Source: Cupriavidus necator A5-1
Lineage (GTDB): Bacteria > Pseudomonadota > Gammaproteobacteria > Burkholderiales > Burkholderiaceae
DNA length: 64,000 nt
Assembly (NCBI RefSeq): GCF_000744095.1
Contig: NZ_JQLI01000001.1
Location: 558,001 to 622,000, forward strand
Direction of reading: 5' to 3'
Position 1 is the first letter of the stretch, and the number at the start of each line of letters is the position of its first letter. Positions 17,916 through 28,643 of this stretch are shown here, one piece after another. The translations under genes were made by a program, and so were the position numbers. Under the pieces are notes generated by a model, which worked only from the letters and a program-made list of their open reading frames with translations, searched no databases and was not told the origin of the DNA.

Positions 17916-20321
17916 ATGCGGAACCAGACCTCCGGCCATCAGGGCATTGGCGCGCGGCTGCCGCGCAAGGAAGACGACCGCTTCCTGCGCGGCCGCGGCG
18001 ACTACGTGGCCAACCTGCGCATGGCGGGCATGCAGGACGTCGCCTTCGTGCGCAGTCCGTTGGCCCATGCGCGCATCCGCGGCGTCGACAAACCCCCGGG
18101 TCTCGAACAGGCGGTGTTCGTACTGGCCGACCTGGAAGGCGTGCAGCCCATTGTCGCCAACTCCGCGCTGCCGGGCTTCAAGCGCTCGGCGCAGCCGGTG
18201 CTGGCCGATGGCAAGGTGCGCCAGGTGGGCGAGATGATCGCCATGTGCGTGGCGTCGGGCCGCGCGGAGGCGGAGGACATCGCGGCCCAGGTGTTCGTCG
18301 ACTTCGACGAGCTGCCCGCGGTGGTGGACATGCTGGCGGCGCGCGAGGCGGCGTCCGCGCTGGTGCACGAACCGTGGGGCGACAACGTGTTCCTGTCCAC
18401 CGCCATTGGCACCGACCTCGCCAACGAGGCCGCGCTGGACGCGATCCGTGCCAGCGCGCCGATCCATGTCGAGCGCACGCTGCTTACCGCGCGCCAGAGC
18501 ATGGCGCCGATGGAAGGGCGGGCGGTGGTGGCGTACTGGGACAAGCGCGCCGACCAGCTGGTGGTGGTCACCGCCGCGCAGATGCCGCATATCAACCGCA
18601 CCGGCCTGGCCGGCTGCCTGGGCCTGGACGAAGGCCAGGTCCGCGTGATCTCGCCCGACGTGGGCGGCGGCTTCGGCTACAAGGGCATCCTGTTGCCGGA
18701 GGAAGTTTGCGTGGCCTGGCTGGCGATGCGCCTGGGCCATCCGGTGCGCTGGATCGAGGACCGGCGCGAGCAGTTGACCGCCAACGCCAACTGCCGCGAG
18801 CACGCCTATCGCATCAGCGCCTGGGCCGACCGCGACGGGCGGCTGCTGGCGGTGGACTGCGAGGCGACGGTGGACTCGGGCTGCTATTCGTCCTACCCGT
18901 TCTCGGCCTGTCTCGAAGCGGCGCAGGTCGGCAGCATCCTGCCCGGCCCCTACACAATGGAGCGCTACCGCTGCCGTACCTGGTCGGTGGCGACCAACAA
19001 GCCGCCGATCCTGCCGTACCGCGGTGTCGCGCGCACCGGCGTGTGCTTCGCCATCGAGACGGTGATGGACGCCATCGCGGACGAAGCCGGCATTGAGCCG
19101 CACGAGGTGCGCCTGCGCAACCTGGTACGGCCGGAACAGATGCCGTTCGACAACATCACTGGGAAGCATTTCGACAGCGGCGACTATCCCGAATGCGTGC
19201 GGCGCGCGATGCGGGCCATCGACCTGCCGGCGGTACGTGCCCGCCAGCGCCGCGGCGAGGCCGACGGCCGCCGCATCGGCATGGGCCTGGCGGTGTTCTG
19301 CGAACAGGGCGCGCACGGGACCTCGGTGTACCACGGCTGGGGCATTCCGATGGTGCCTGGCCGCGAGCCCGCCGCGGTGCGCCTGACGCCCGACGGCGTG
19401 CTCGAAGTGCGCGCCGGCGTGCATTCGCACGGACAGGGCATGGAAACCACGCTGGCGCAGATCGCCAGCGAAGTGCTGGGCATCGCGCCGGCCAGGGTCC
19501 GGGTGCTGCTCGGCGATACCGCCAGCACGCCGTATTCCACCGGCACCTGGGGCTCGCGCTCGATCGTGATGGCGGGCGGCGCGGTCGGCCAGGCCTGCAA
19601 GCAATTGCGCGCGCGCCTGCTGCATATCGGCGCGCACCTGCTGGGCGCCGCGGCGCAGTCGGCGCGCTGGCAGGCAGGCGGCGTCGAGACCGACGGCGGC
19701 CGGGTCGAGCTGGCGGAACTGGCGCGCGTCTGGTACCTGAAGCCGCAACTGCTGCCGGCCGATGTCGATCCGGGCGGGCTGGAGGTGATGACCACTTACC
19801 AGGCCCGGCGCGACACCGGCACCTTCAGTTACGCCTGTCATGCCGTGGTGCTGGCGGTCGATACCGAACTCGGCAAGGTCGAGCTGCTGGACTACGCGAT
19901 CGTCGAGGACGGTGGCGTGCTGATCAACCCGATGGTGGTCGACGGCCAGGTCTATGGCGGCGTGGCGCAGGGCATCGGTACCGCGCTCTACGAGGAAATG
20001 CGTTACAGCGAGGACGGCCAGCCGCTCGCTTCGACGCTGGCCGACTACATCCTGCCTGGCGCCAGCGAAGTGCCGGCCATCCGCATCGAACATATGGAAA
20101 CGCCGGCGCCCTATACCGAATTCGGCCAGAAGGGCATCGGCGAAAGCGGCGCCATCGGTTCGCCGGCGGCGATCGCCAATGCGGTCAACGATGCGCTGCG
20201 CCCGCTGGGCGCCGCGGTGCACGAGCTGCCGGTCAGCCCGCGCGCGGTGCTGGCCGCACTGGCGCGGGCCAGGCCAGTCCCGCAACGCCACGCTCAGGCC
20301 CTGGCGGAGGTGCCGGCATGA
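17916..20321 (+). CDS. Xanthine dehydrogenase-family protein, molybdopterin-binding subunit
   Basis: The 801-aa large subunit of a molybdenum hydroxylase, which inserts a water-derived oxygen next to a ring nitrogen or oxidises an aldehyde. It shows the pterin-binding DVGGGFGYKG near residue 247 and the catalytic glutamate in GQKGIGESGAIGSP near 735. Start ATG 17916 sits behind AAGGAG; an in-frame ATG at 17898 lies inside the preceding gene. Its stop overlaps the next start (ATGA). Subunit order is large, FAD, iron-sulfur. A long minus-strand frame here is a high-GC shadow. Confidence 0.9.
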   Translation: MRNQTSGHQGIGARLPRKEDDRFLRGRGDYVANLRMAGMQDVAFVRSPLAHARIRGVDKPPGLEQAVFVLADLEGVQPIVANSALPGFKRSAQPVLADGKVRQVGEMIAMCVASGRAEAEDIAAQVFVDFDELPAVVDMLAAREAASALVHEPWGDNVFLSTAIGTDLANEAALDAIRASAPIHVERTLLTARQSMAPMEGRAVVAYWDKRADQLVVVTAAQMPHINRTGLAGCLGLDEGQVRVISPDVGGGFGYKGILLPEEVCVAWLAMRLGHPVRWIEDRREQLTANANCREHAYRISAWADRDGRLLAVDCEATVDSGCYSSYPFSACLEAAQVGSILPGPYTMERYRCRTWSVATNKPPILPYRGVARTGVCFAIETVMDAIADEAGIEPHEVRLRNLVRPEQMPFDNITGKHFDSGDYPECVRRAMRAIDLPAVRARQRRGEADGRRIGMGLAVFCEQGAHGTSVYHGWGIPMVPGREPAAVRLTPDGVLEVRAGVHSHGQGMETTLAQIASEVLGIAPARVRVLLGDTASTPYSTGTWGSRSIVMAGGAVGQACKQLRARLLHIGAHLLGAAAQSARWQAGGVETDGGRVELAELARVWYLKPQLLPADVDPGGLEVMTTYQARRDTGTFSYACHAVVLAVDTELGKVELLDYAIVEDGGVLINPMVVDGQVYGGVAQGIGTALYEEMRYSEDGQPLASTLADYILPGASEVPAIRIEHMETPAPYTEFGQKGIGESGAIGSPAAIANAVNDALRPLGAAVHELPVSPRAVLAALARARPVPQRHAQALAEVPA

Positions 20322-21160
20322 AAGCGGCGCGTTTCGACTACCTGCGGCCGGCCAGCGTCGACGAGGCGGTTGCCGCGCTGGCGGCCGGCGAGGGCATGGC
20401 CAAGGCGATGGGCGGCGGCCAGTCGCTCGGGCCGATGCTGAACCTGCGGCTCGCCCAGCCGGCGCAACTGGTGGACCTGCGTGCCATCGCGGCGCTGCGC
20501 GATTGCACCAGCCTGCCCGATGCCGAGGTGCTCGGCGCCGGCGTCACCCACGCGGCGATCGAGGACGGGAAGGTGCCCGACCCCTCGCGCGGGCTGATGC
20601 CCTGGGTGGCGCGCGGCATTGCCTATCGCGCGGTGCGCAACCGAGGCACGCTGGGCGGCAGCCTGGCGCACGCCGATCCTGCGGCGGACTGGATCAGCGT
20701 GATGGCCGTGCTGGACGCCACCTGCATCGTGGCCGGTGCCGCCGGCACACGCCGCGTGGCACAGCCGGACTGGATGCTCGGCGCCTTCACCACGGCGCTG
20801 GCCGACGACGAGGTGCTCGCCGCCGTCAGCATTCCACGGCTCGGGCCGGCAGCGCGCTGGAGCTACTACAAGGTCAATCGGAAGACCGGCGAATTCGCCG
20901 AGGCGATTGCCGCCTTCGTCGCCGACCCCGCGCGCGGCGTTTGCCGCGCGGTGATCGGCGCGGTGGATGGCCCGCCGCATGTGGTCGGCGACGCCGCTGC
21001 GCTGGCCGCCGCGCTGGCGGCTGGCCACGGCGAGGATCTCGCCGAGACCGAATTGCGCGCCGCGGGGCTGCTTCCCGGCAACTACGAATACCAGGTGCAC
21101 GCGGTGGCGCTGCGGCGCGCCGCGCTGGCGCTGGCCGAATTCAAGGAACCACATCCATGA
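20318..21160 (+). CDS. Xanthine dehydrogenase-family protein, FAD-binding subunit
   Basis: The 280-aa FAD subunit (CoxM/CutM type) that passes electrons from the iron-sulfur subunit to the acceptor. FAD motifs are AMGGGQSLGPMLNLRLAQ near residues 30-47 and TLGGSLAHADPAADW near 110-124. It overlaps the large-subunit gene and the following iron-sulfur gene by ATGA at each end, so expression of the three subunits is translationally coupled. Confidence 0.9.
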   Translation: MKAARFDYLRPASVDEAVAALAAGEGMAKAMGGGQSLGPMLNLRLAQPAQLVDLRAIAALRDCTSLPDAEVLGAGVTHAAIEDGKVPDPSRGLMPWVARGIAYRAVRNRGTLGGSLAHADPAADWISVMAVLDATCIVAGAAGTRRVAQPDWMLGAFTTALADDEVLAAVSIPRLGPAARWSYYKVNRKTGEFAEAIAAFVADPARGVCRAVIGAVDGPPHVVGDAAALAAALAAGHGEDLAETELRAAGLLPGNYEYQVHAVALRRAALALAEFKEPHP

Positions 21161-21636
21161 ACACGCTCGACATCAAGGTCAACGGCAAGCCGATATGCGC
21201 GACGGTAGAGCCGCGCACGCATCTGGCGGACTTCTTGCGCGAACAGCTGAACCTTACCGGCACCAATCTCGGCTGCGAGCAGGGCGTGTGCGGCGCCTGC
21301 ACGCTGAGCCTCGACGGCGTGCCGATGCGCTCCTGCACCGTGCTGGCCGCCAGCTGCGCCGGCGCCGAGGTGCGCACCATCGAGGATTTCGACCGCGATC
21401 CGGTGATGGCGCAGCTGCGCGAGGCCTTCAGCGCCGAGCACGCCTTGCAGTGCGGGTATTGCACGCCGGGGATGCTGGCGACCGCGCGCGACATCGTGCT
21501 GCGGCTGCCAGATGCCGACGACGCGCGCATCCGGCACGAGCTTTCCGGCAACCTGTGCCGCTGCACCGGCTATGTGGGCCTTGTACGCGCGGTGCGCCGC
21601 GTGCTCGACGCGCGCCGCGCCGGCCTGCCCGCCTGA
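21157..21636 (+). CDS. Xanthine dehydrogenase-family protein, 2Fe-2S subunit
   Basis: A 159-aa two-cluster iron-sulfur subunit. The plant-type cluster is GCEQGVCGACTL with the fourth cysteine in MRSC, and the second cluster is CGYCTPGM plus CRCTGY. All eight cysteines are present. The start ATG 21157 overlaps the FAD-subunit stop; the frame is open far upstream, but that part is a shadow of the two previous genes. Confidence 0.92.
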   Translation: MNTLDIKVNGKPICATVEPRTHLADFLREQLNLTGTNLGCEQGVCGACTLSLDGVPMRSCTVLAASCAGAEVRTIEDFDRDPVMAQLREAFSAEHALQCGYCTPGMLATARDIVLRLPDADDARIRHELSGNLCRCTGYVGLVRAVRRVLDARRAGLPA

Positions 21637-21698
21637 GCGCCGGGGCCGACCCGTTCCACGACCGCCATTCCCACACGACAAAGCCACAGGAGAGCACG

Positions 21699-22382
21699 AT
21701 GCAGCTCCAGCAGTCCTTCGAAGTGCCGTTCGCCCCCGATGCGGTATGGCGATGCTTCGGCGATACGGAAGGCATCGTCGCCTGCCTGCCCGGTGCCGCG
21801 CTGAGCGGGCCGGGCGAGCACGGCCGGCTGCCGCTGACCATGACCGTCAAGCTGGGCCCCATCGTGGCGGTCTTCGCCGGCGAGGGCCAGATCAAGCTGG
21901 ACGACACCACCCGCAGCGGCGCGGTGACTGGCAGCGGCGCCGACCGCAAGAGCGGCTCGCGCGTCAAGGGCGAGGCGGCATTCTCGCTGCACGATACCGG
22001 CGCGGCCACCGGCAGCGGCGGTGCGGCTACCCGCGTCGACATCGCCGTCGACTACGCGATCGCCGGCAGCCTCGCGCAGTTCTCCCGCGGCGGCATCGTA
22101 CGCGAGCTGGCCGCGCGGCTGACCGAAGCATTCGCCGACAACCTGCGCAAGCGGCTGCAAGCGCATGCCGAACTGCCGGCCCCGGCCCCGGCTTTGGCTT
22201 CGGCAGGGGCAGCGGCGGCGCCCGATTCGGTTTTGACCTCATCGTCGGTTTCGGCTTCGCATCCCGATTCCGCTGCCGTCCCCACGCCGTCCGCCGCCGC
22301 ACCGCTGGACCTCGGCTCGCTGTTCTGGCCCGCCTTGTGGGCGCGGCTGCGCAGCCTGCTGGGCCAGCGCCCGCATTCCTGA
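21699..22382 (+). CDS. CoxG-like SRPBCC-domain protein
   Basis: A 227-aa protein starting MQLQQSFEVPFAPDAVW. Residues 1-150 are the SRPBCC/CoxG domain often encoded with molybdenum hydroxylases and implicated in anchoring or maturing them. Residues 155-210 are a low-complexity Ala/Ser/Pro linker, and the C-terminal DLGSLFWPALWARLRSLLGQ is amphipathic and could be a membrane anchor. It lies 62 bases after the 2Fe-2S gene, behind CAGGAGAG. Confidence 0.85.
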   Translation: MQLQQSFEVPFAPDAVWRCFGDTEGIVACLPGAALSGPGEHGRLPLTMTVKLGPIVAVFAGEGQIKLDDTTRSGAVTGSGADRKSGSRVKGEAAFSLHDTGAATGSGGAATRVDIAVDYAIAGSLAQFSRGGIVRELAARLTEAFADNLRKRLQAHAELPAPAPALASAGAAAAPDSVLTSSSVSASHPDSAAVPTPSAAAPLDLGSLFWPALWARLRSLLGQRPHS

Positions 22383-22454
22383 TTCCGACGATTTACCCGC
22401 AAGCGAATAGACCTTAGACCTCCCGCCCCCACATTCCATCCAACGAGGCTGAAC

Positions 22455-23636
22455 ATGAAATTCAAGCTGTTGATCACCGCAGGGCTGCTGGCCGCCAGCG
22501 CGCTGGCGCACGCCCAGTCCACCATCCGCATCGGCGCGCCGCTGGCGCTGACCGGCGGCCTGGCCGATGAAGGCAAGAAGCAGCAGGTGGCCTACGACAT
22601 GTGGCTCAAACGCGTCAACGCCGCTGGCGGCATTAGCGTGGGCGGCAAGAAGATGAAGGTGGAGCTGGTCAGCTACGACTACCAGTCCGACGAAAAGCGC
22701 GCGCAGCAGATGGCCGAGAAGCTGATCACGCAGGACAAGGTGGACTACCTGACCGCGCCCTTCGGCTCCGGCCATACCAAGGTGGTGGCGGGCGTGGCCG
22801 AACGCTACGGCGTGCCGGTGATGGCCTCGGTGGCGTCGTCCGAATCGGTGTTCAACCAGGGCTACAAGTACCTGTTCGGTACGCTGGCGCCGAATGGCGG
22901 CCTGGTGGACGCGATGATTTCCACCTTCACCACGCAGATGCCGACGGTGAAGAAGATCGCCATCCTGGGGCGCGAGGACGTGTTCCCGCGCTCGATGGCC
23001 GCGACCATGAAGGACCATGCCGAGAAGGCCGGCCTGAAAGTGGTCCACAACGAGTACTACCCGGTGGGCGCGCTCGACCACTCGGCCTCGCTGTCGCGCA
23101 TCAAGGCCGCGGGCGCGGACTGGATCTATGTGACCGGCTATACCAAGGACCTGATCCTGGCGCGCAAGCAGATGGCCGACCTCGGCGTCACCGCGCCGGT
23201 GATCACCATGATCACCGGCCCGGCCTACCAGGAATTCATCGACGGTCTCGGTCCGCTGGCCAACAACGTCAGCAGCGCGAGCTGGTGGCACCAGTCGTCG
23301 CAATACAAGTCGAGCGACGTGTTCGGCTCCACCAAGGCCTTCTACGACGAGTTCGTGGCGCGCGAGAAGCACGATCCCGACTACGTCCATGCCTCCTCGG
23401 CCGCGGCGCTGATCGCGCTGCAGATGGCCATCGAGAAGGCCGGCACCACCGACCGCGCCAAGGTGCGCGACACGCTCGCCTCGCTCGACGTGCTGACCTT
23501 CTACGGCCCGATCAAGTTCGGCCCCAACGGCATGAACACCGCCCGCGACCTGCCGATCATCCAGGTGCAGTCCGGCAAGGTGGCGGTGCTGTTCCCGCAG
23601 GCGGTCAAGCAGGCCAATCTGCTGGCCGTGAAGTAA
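22455..23636 (+). CDS. ABC transporter substrate-binding protein (branched-chain amino-acid type)
   Basis: A 393-aa periplasmic binding protein with signal peptide MKFKLLITAGLLAASALAHA and mature start QSTIRIGAPLALTGGLADE. It is the HAAT-family receptor for the permease and ATPase genes that follow. Members near catabolic enzymes often bind aromatic or heterocyclic acids rather than amino acids, so it probably imports the substrate of the molybdenum hydroxylase or amidohydrolase. Confidence 0.88.
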   Translation: MKFKLLITAGLLAASALAHAQSTIRIGAPLALTGGLADEGKKQQVAYDMWLKRVNAAGGISVGGKKMKVELVSYDYQSDEKRAQQMAEKLITQDKVDYLTAPFGSGHTKVVAGVAERYGVPVMASVASSESVFNQGYKYLFGTLAPNGGLVDAMISTFTTQMPTVKKIAILGREDVFPRSMAATMKDHAEKAGLKVVHNEYYPVGALDHSASLSRIKAAGADWIYVTGYTKDLILARKQMADLGVTAPVITMITGPAYQEFIDGLGPLANNVSSASWWHQSSQYKSSDVFGSTKAFYDEFVAREKHDPDYVHASSAAALIALQMAIEKAGTTDRAKVRDTLASLDVLTFYGPIKFGPNGMNTARDLPIIQVQSGKVAVLFPQAVKQANLLAVK

Positions 23637-23703
23637 GCCAGCTTTCGCGCGGCGGCGCCCGGTGCGCCGTCGCTACTCAACGCTTCGCCGCGGAAATGTC
23701 GCC

Positions 23704-24567
23704 ATGAGCCTCTATGCGCAAATCGCGGTCAACGGGCTGATGCTGGGCGCGCTGTATGCCTGCATCGCCGTTGGCTTCTCGCTGGTCTGGGGCGTGCTCA
23801 ACGTCATCAACATGATGCACGGCTCCTTTATCGTGCTGGGCGGCTACCTGGCCTACTTCGCCTGGTTCCACCTGCAAGTCAGTCCCTTCGCGATGCTGTT
23901 TCTGGTATCCGGCCTGCTGTTCGTACTGGGTTTCCTGCTGCAGTACGGCCTGATCAACCGGGTGGTGGCGCAGCCGGTGCTGACCACGCTGACGCTGACC
24001 TTCGGCCTGGACATGATCCTCTACAACTTCATGAACCTGTGGTTCGACGCCACGCCGCGCCGGATCTCGCTCGACCTCGGCCGCCTCGACCTGGGCGGGG
24101 TGATCGTTCCCAACGACCGGCTGCTGGCGATGCTGCTGGCCTTCGCCATGACCGCGCTGCTGTACTACGTGCTGCGCACCTCGCGCATCGGCCGCGCCAT
24201 CGTGGCGGTGCGGATGGACCGTGACGCCGCCGCGCTGATGGGCATTCGCGTCAATCGCGTCTATGCCATCACCTTCGGCATCGCGGCGCTGATGGCCGGG
24301 GCTTGCGGCGTGCTGATGTCGGTGGTTTTTCCCATCACCACCAATATCACCGGGCTGCTGCTGGGCAAGGCGTTCGTGATCTGCGTGATCGGCGGCCTCG
24401 GCACCGTGCCGGGCGCGCTGGTCGGCGGGCTGGCGCTGGGCCTGATCGAGAGTGTCGCCGGCAATTTCCTGGGGGCGCAGGCCGCCATCCTGATCGGGGC
24501 TCTGGTGATGCTGGCGCTGCTGATGACCCGTCCCACCGGACTGATCGGAAAGCGAGGTTACCAATGA
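23704..24567 (+). CDS. Branched-chain amino-acid-type ABC transporter permease (LivH family)
   Basis: A 287-aa inner-membrane permease with about eight hydrophobic segments, opening MSLYAQIAVNGLMLGALYAC and including the family motif NMMHGSFIVLGGY near residue 38. I start it at ATG 23704; an upstream in-frame start at 23662 gives a basic, non-homologous extension. Its stop overlaps the LivM start (ATGA at 24564). Confidence 0.88.
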   Translation: MSLYAQIAVNGLMLGALYACIAVGFSLVWGVLNVINMMHGSFIVLGGYLAYFAWFHLQVSPFAMLFLVSGLLFVLGFLLQYGLINRVVAQPVLTTLTLTFGLDMILYNFMNLWFDATPRRISLDLGRLDLGGVIVPNDRLLAMLLAFAMTALLYYVLRTSRIGRAIVAVRMDRDAAALMGIRVNRVYAITFGIAALMAGACGVLMSVVFPITTNITGLLLGKAFVICVIGGLGTVPGALVGGLALGLIESVAGNFLGAQAAILIGALVMLALLMTRPTGLIGKRGYQ

Positions 24568-25555
24568 ACGCCAATCGCCTGCGCCGGCACGGCGCCCACC
24601 TCGGCTTCGCCGTTGCGGTACTGCTGCTGGCCGCCGTGCCCTTCGTCGCCGACAACTACTATGTGCGCCTGGCCACCTTCGTCTGCATGTATGGCGCGCT
24701 GGCGCTGTCGTGGAATTTCATCGGCGGCTATGCCGGCTATCCTTCGTTCTCGACCGCCGCCTTCGTCGGGCTGGGCAGTTATGTCAGCGGCTTGCTGCAG
24801 AATGCCGGGGTGCCGATGGTGCTGGCGTGGCTGGGCGCGACGCTCTTCGTCACGGCCTTCGCCGCGCTGGTCGGCGCGGCCATCCTGCGCATGAAGGGAC
24901 ACTATTTCGCCATCGGCTCGATCACGCTGGTCGAGGTACTGCGCATGGTGACCTCGCTGTGGGTCGATCTGACCGGCGGCGGCGACGGCCTCAACATCCG
25001 CATCCTGCCGGGCGGCCCGGATTTCGCCGGCCGCGTGTTTCTGTACGCCATGCTTGCCGTGATGTTGTGCGCGTGGCTGACCACGCTGCTGGTGGACCGC
25101 TCGCGCCTCGGCTTCGGCTTGCGCTGCATCAGCCAGAATGAGGATGCGGCCGACATGGTCGGCATCGACACCAACCGCTACAAGACCGCGGCCTTCGCGC
25201 TGTCCGCCGTGTACTGCGGCACCGTCGGGGCCATCTATGCGTCGTGGGTGTCGTATATCGCGCCGACCGATGCCTTCGCCATCCTGCTGACGCTGAAGGT
25301 GCCGGTGATGGCCATGCTCGGCGGCCTGGGCACGCTGTATGGGCCATTGGTCGGCGCGACCGCCTTCGTGCTGATGGAGGAGACCATCTGGGCCCGCTTC
25401 CTCGACTACCACCAGGCCATCCTCGGCGTGGTGATCGTGCTGCTGATCTTCTTCCTGCCCGGCGGTTTGCTGAAGGTGGACTACCGCCGCCTGCTGCTGC
25501 CGGCACGCGGCCACACGCCGCGCCGCGCCGCGGCCCCCGCCCCGGAGGTGCGTTG

Positions 25556-25556
<1 letters not shown>
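24564..25556 (+). CDS. Branched-chain amino-acid-type ABC transporter permease (LivM family)
   Basis: A 330-aa second permease, opening MNANRLRRHGAHLGFAVAVL, with family segments ALSWNFIGGYAGYPSFSTAA near residue 45 and GHYFAIGSITLVE near 112. It pairs with the LivH-type gene, and its stop overlaps the ATP-binding gene start at 25556 by one base (TGATG). Confidence 0.88.
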
Positions 25557-26334
<778 letters not shown>

Positions 26335-26338
<4 letters not shown>

Positions 26339-27093
26339 ACGCCGTTTCCATGATGCCGGCGCCGGTGCGCCAGCCCAATACGCCCTTGCTGCAGATCGCC
26401 GGGCTGACCGCCGGCTACGGCGACGTGCAGGTGCTGTGGGGGATCGACATCGAGGTGCCGGCGGGCGAGATCACCTGCATCGTCGGCTCCAACGGGGCGG
26501 GCAAGTCGACGCTGCTGCGGACCATCTCCGGCATGGTGCCGGCCACCGGCGGCCGGCTGACCTTCGCCGGCCAGGACATGACCGGCGCCGCGCCCGATGC
26601 CATGCTGCGCGCCGGCGTGGCCCATGTGCCCGAGGGGCGGCGGCTGTTCCGCGGCTTGTCGATCCGCGACAACCTGCTGCTGGGCGCCTACCTGCGCAAC
26701 GACAGCCGCGCCGACATCGCTGCCGACCTCGATTTCGTCTTCACCATGTTCCCGATCCTGAAGGAGCGGCAGAAGCAGGACGCCACCACGCTGTCGGGCG
26801 GGGAACAGCAGATGTGCGCAATCGGGCGGGGCATCATGTCGCGGCCGCAACTGCTGATGATCGACGAGCTGTCGCTCGGACTGGCGCCGCGCGCGGTGGA
26901 AAAGCTGGGCGAGGCGCTGGTGGAGATCAACCGTACCGGCCTGACCATCCTGCTGGTCGAGCAGGACGTGCTGACCGCCTTCGACCTGGCCCGCCACGCC
27001 AATGTGGTGGAGACCGGCCGCGTGTCGCTGTCCGGCGAAACCGGCGCGCTGGCGGAAGATCCGCGGGTGCGCCAGGCCTATATGGGCATGTGA
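26335..27093 (+). CDS. ABC transporter ATP-binding protein (LivF family)
   Basis: A 252-aa ATPase with Walker A GSNGAGKSTLL near residue 50, the signature LSGGEQQMCAIGR near 153, Walker B LLMIDELSLGLAP near 175 and the switch histidine replaced by glutamine in LLVEQDV, as usual in LivF. It overlaps the LivG-type gene by ATGA. The DUF1116 gene follows 7 bases after its stop. Confidence 0.88.
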
Positions 27094-27100
27094 GGGCGGC

Positions 27101-28336
27101 ATGACGAACCTGACCGATCGTGTCGAAGCCAACCGGCGCGCGCTTGCGCGCCTGCTTGCGGTGCAGCCGGCCTGGTCGGCGGTGCGCCGCGCCAGGGAGG
27201 CGCTGGGGCTGCCGGACCGCACGCTGTTGCATGCCGGCCCGCCGCTGCACGACCCCTGCCGGCCGCCCGCGCCGCTGCTGTCGTCCGCCGTGCTGTGCTG
27301 CCTGTACGAGGGTTGGGCGGCGAACGCCGCCGAGGCGCAGCGCCTGATCGCGGCCGGCACGGTGCGGCTGCGCCCGGCGCAGGACTTCCGCGCGGTCACG
27401 CCGTTGGCCGCGGTGATCTCGCCTTCGACCATGCTGGTGGAGGTATGCGACCTTGCCGGCGGCGCAGGGCGCGCCTGGTCGCTGCTGGGCAGCGGCGCCG
27501 GGTCGCAGCTGCGCTTCGGCAGCCGCGACCCGGCCATCCTGACGCGCCTGGCCTGGCGCGACGGCCCGCTTGCCGCCGAGCTGGCGCGGGGGCTGGAAAC
27601 GGGGCCGCTGCCCTTGCTGCCGCTGGCCGCGGCCGGCCTTGCCGGCGGCGACGATCTGCACGCGCGCACCAGCGGCGCCAACGCCGCGTTGTGCCGCGCA
27701 CTGGTGCCGCGCTTGCTGGCCGGGTCCCCCAGTGCGAACGAACAGGCCCAGGCCGTGGCCGACATGCTGGCGCAGACGCCGCTGTTTTTCCTGACCCCGT
27801 GGATGGCTGCCTGCCACCTGATGCTGGACGCCGCGGCCGACGCCGGCAGCGATCCCGGCGCGAGCCTGGTGGTTGCGCTCGCGGGCAACGGCGAACGCGT
27901 GGGCATCCGCCTGGCCGGGCAGCCCGACCGATGGCACACGGCCGCCGCCGAACCACCGGCCGGCCCCCGCCTCAACGCGCTGGCCGCCGCCGCCACTGCG
28001 TCGCCGGTGATCGGGGACAGCGGCGTGATCGATGTCCTGGGCTGCGGCGGCCAGGCGCTGGATCGCGCCCCGGAAGTGGTGGACGCGCTGGCGCCATGGC
28101 TGCCGGCCGACTGGCGTTCGCGCGCAGGCGGGCTGTTGGCCGGCAGCCATGCGGGACTGGCGCCGGCAGGCCTCCCGGTGGGTTTGGATGCGTCCGCCGT
28201 ACGGCCCGACCGCACGCCGCTGGCGGCGATCGCGATGGTGGATGCGGCGGGGGAGTTGGGTTTGCTGGGGCGGGGTTTGTATCTTCCGCCGGCGGCTTTG
28301 TTTATCGGGGCGGTGGGCGCTGTGGGGGCTATCTAA
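27101..28336 (+). CDS. DUF1116-family protein (AllG/YlbE-like)
   Basis: A 411-aa protein opening MTNLTDRVEANRRALARLLA. Segments such as FRAVTPLAAVISPSTMLVEV near residue 98, RTSGANAALCRALVPRL near 188 and the C-terminal LGRGLYLPPAALF match the DUF1116 family. Related proteins include E. coli YlbE/AllG, reported as a subunit of oxamate carbamoyltransferase with FdrA and YlbF. No FdrA or YlbF partner is encoded here, so the role may differ. It is the last gene of the operon and starts with ATG 27101, seven bases after the LivF stop. Confidence 0.72.
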   Translation: MTNLTDRVEANRRALARLLAVQPAWSAVRRAREALGLPDRTLLHAGPPLHDPCRPPAPLLSSAVLCCLYEGWAANAAEAQRLIAAGTVRLRPAQDFRAVTPLAAVISPSTMLVEVCDLAGGAGRAWSLLGSGAGSQLRFGSRDPAILTRLAWRDGPLAAELARGLETGPLPLLPLAAAGLAGGDDLHARTSGANAALCRALVPRLLAGSPSANEQAQAVADMLAQTPLFFLTPWMAACHLMLDAAADAGSDPGASLVVALAGNGERVGIRLAGQPDRWHTAAAEPPAGPRLNALAAAATASPVIGDSGVIDVLGCGGQALDRAPEVVDALAPWLPADWRSRAGGLLAGSHAGLAPAGLPVGLDASAVRPDRTPLAAIAMVDAAGELGLLGRGLYLPPAALFIGAVGAVGAI

Positions 28337-28634
28337 GGCCATGGAGGCCGGCAGCGACCGCGCCTGGCGGCATATCGCACCGGATGGGAATGGCGCGATG
28401 GCGTACCAGGCGCGGCATTCCTGGACGTCCTGCGCGGGTGGCGTCCATGCAGGCAAAACGAGACACACCGAAGTGCCGACCAATTTCAGCGACCGACGTC
28501 TCCCTGCTTCCCATCATCGCCAGAGCGGCTCGACGCTGTTTGGCACGACCTGTGGGTGAGGCGACCAAGTGACCCAGAATGGCGGTTGACTCGGCCTCGG
28601 CCAAGCGTTCGCGCGCCTTTTGAAGCATCGGCAT
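28329..28634 (-). CDS. Short helix-turn-helix protein, possible recombinase or transposase relic
   Basis: A 101-aa frame containing SRETSVAEIGRHFGVSR, an HTH like those at the C-termini of resolvases and IS transposases, after a helical region KARERLAEAESTAILGHLV. The part after the HTH is not protein-like and overlaps the DUF1116 stop. It is probably a fragment of a mobile-element gene; it may not be expressed. Confidence 0.3.
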   Translation of the reverse strand: MPMLQKARERLAEAESTAILGHLVASPTGRAKQRRAALAMMGSRETSVAEIGRHFGVSRFACMDATRAGRPGMPRLVRHRAIPIRCDMPPGAVAAGLHGLR

Positions 28635-28643
28635 TCCATCACC

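Noticed and set aside
17748..20291. 847-codon open frame on the minus strand over the molybdopterin subunit
   Set aside because: A shadow frame of a high-GC gene: rich in Arg, His, Gln and Ala, no domain, and antisense to a clear enzyme.
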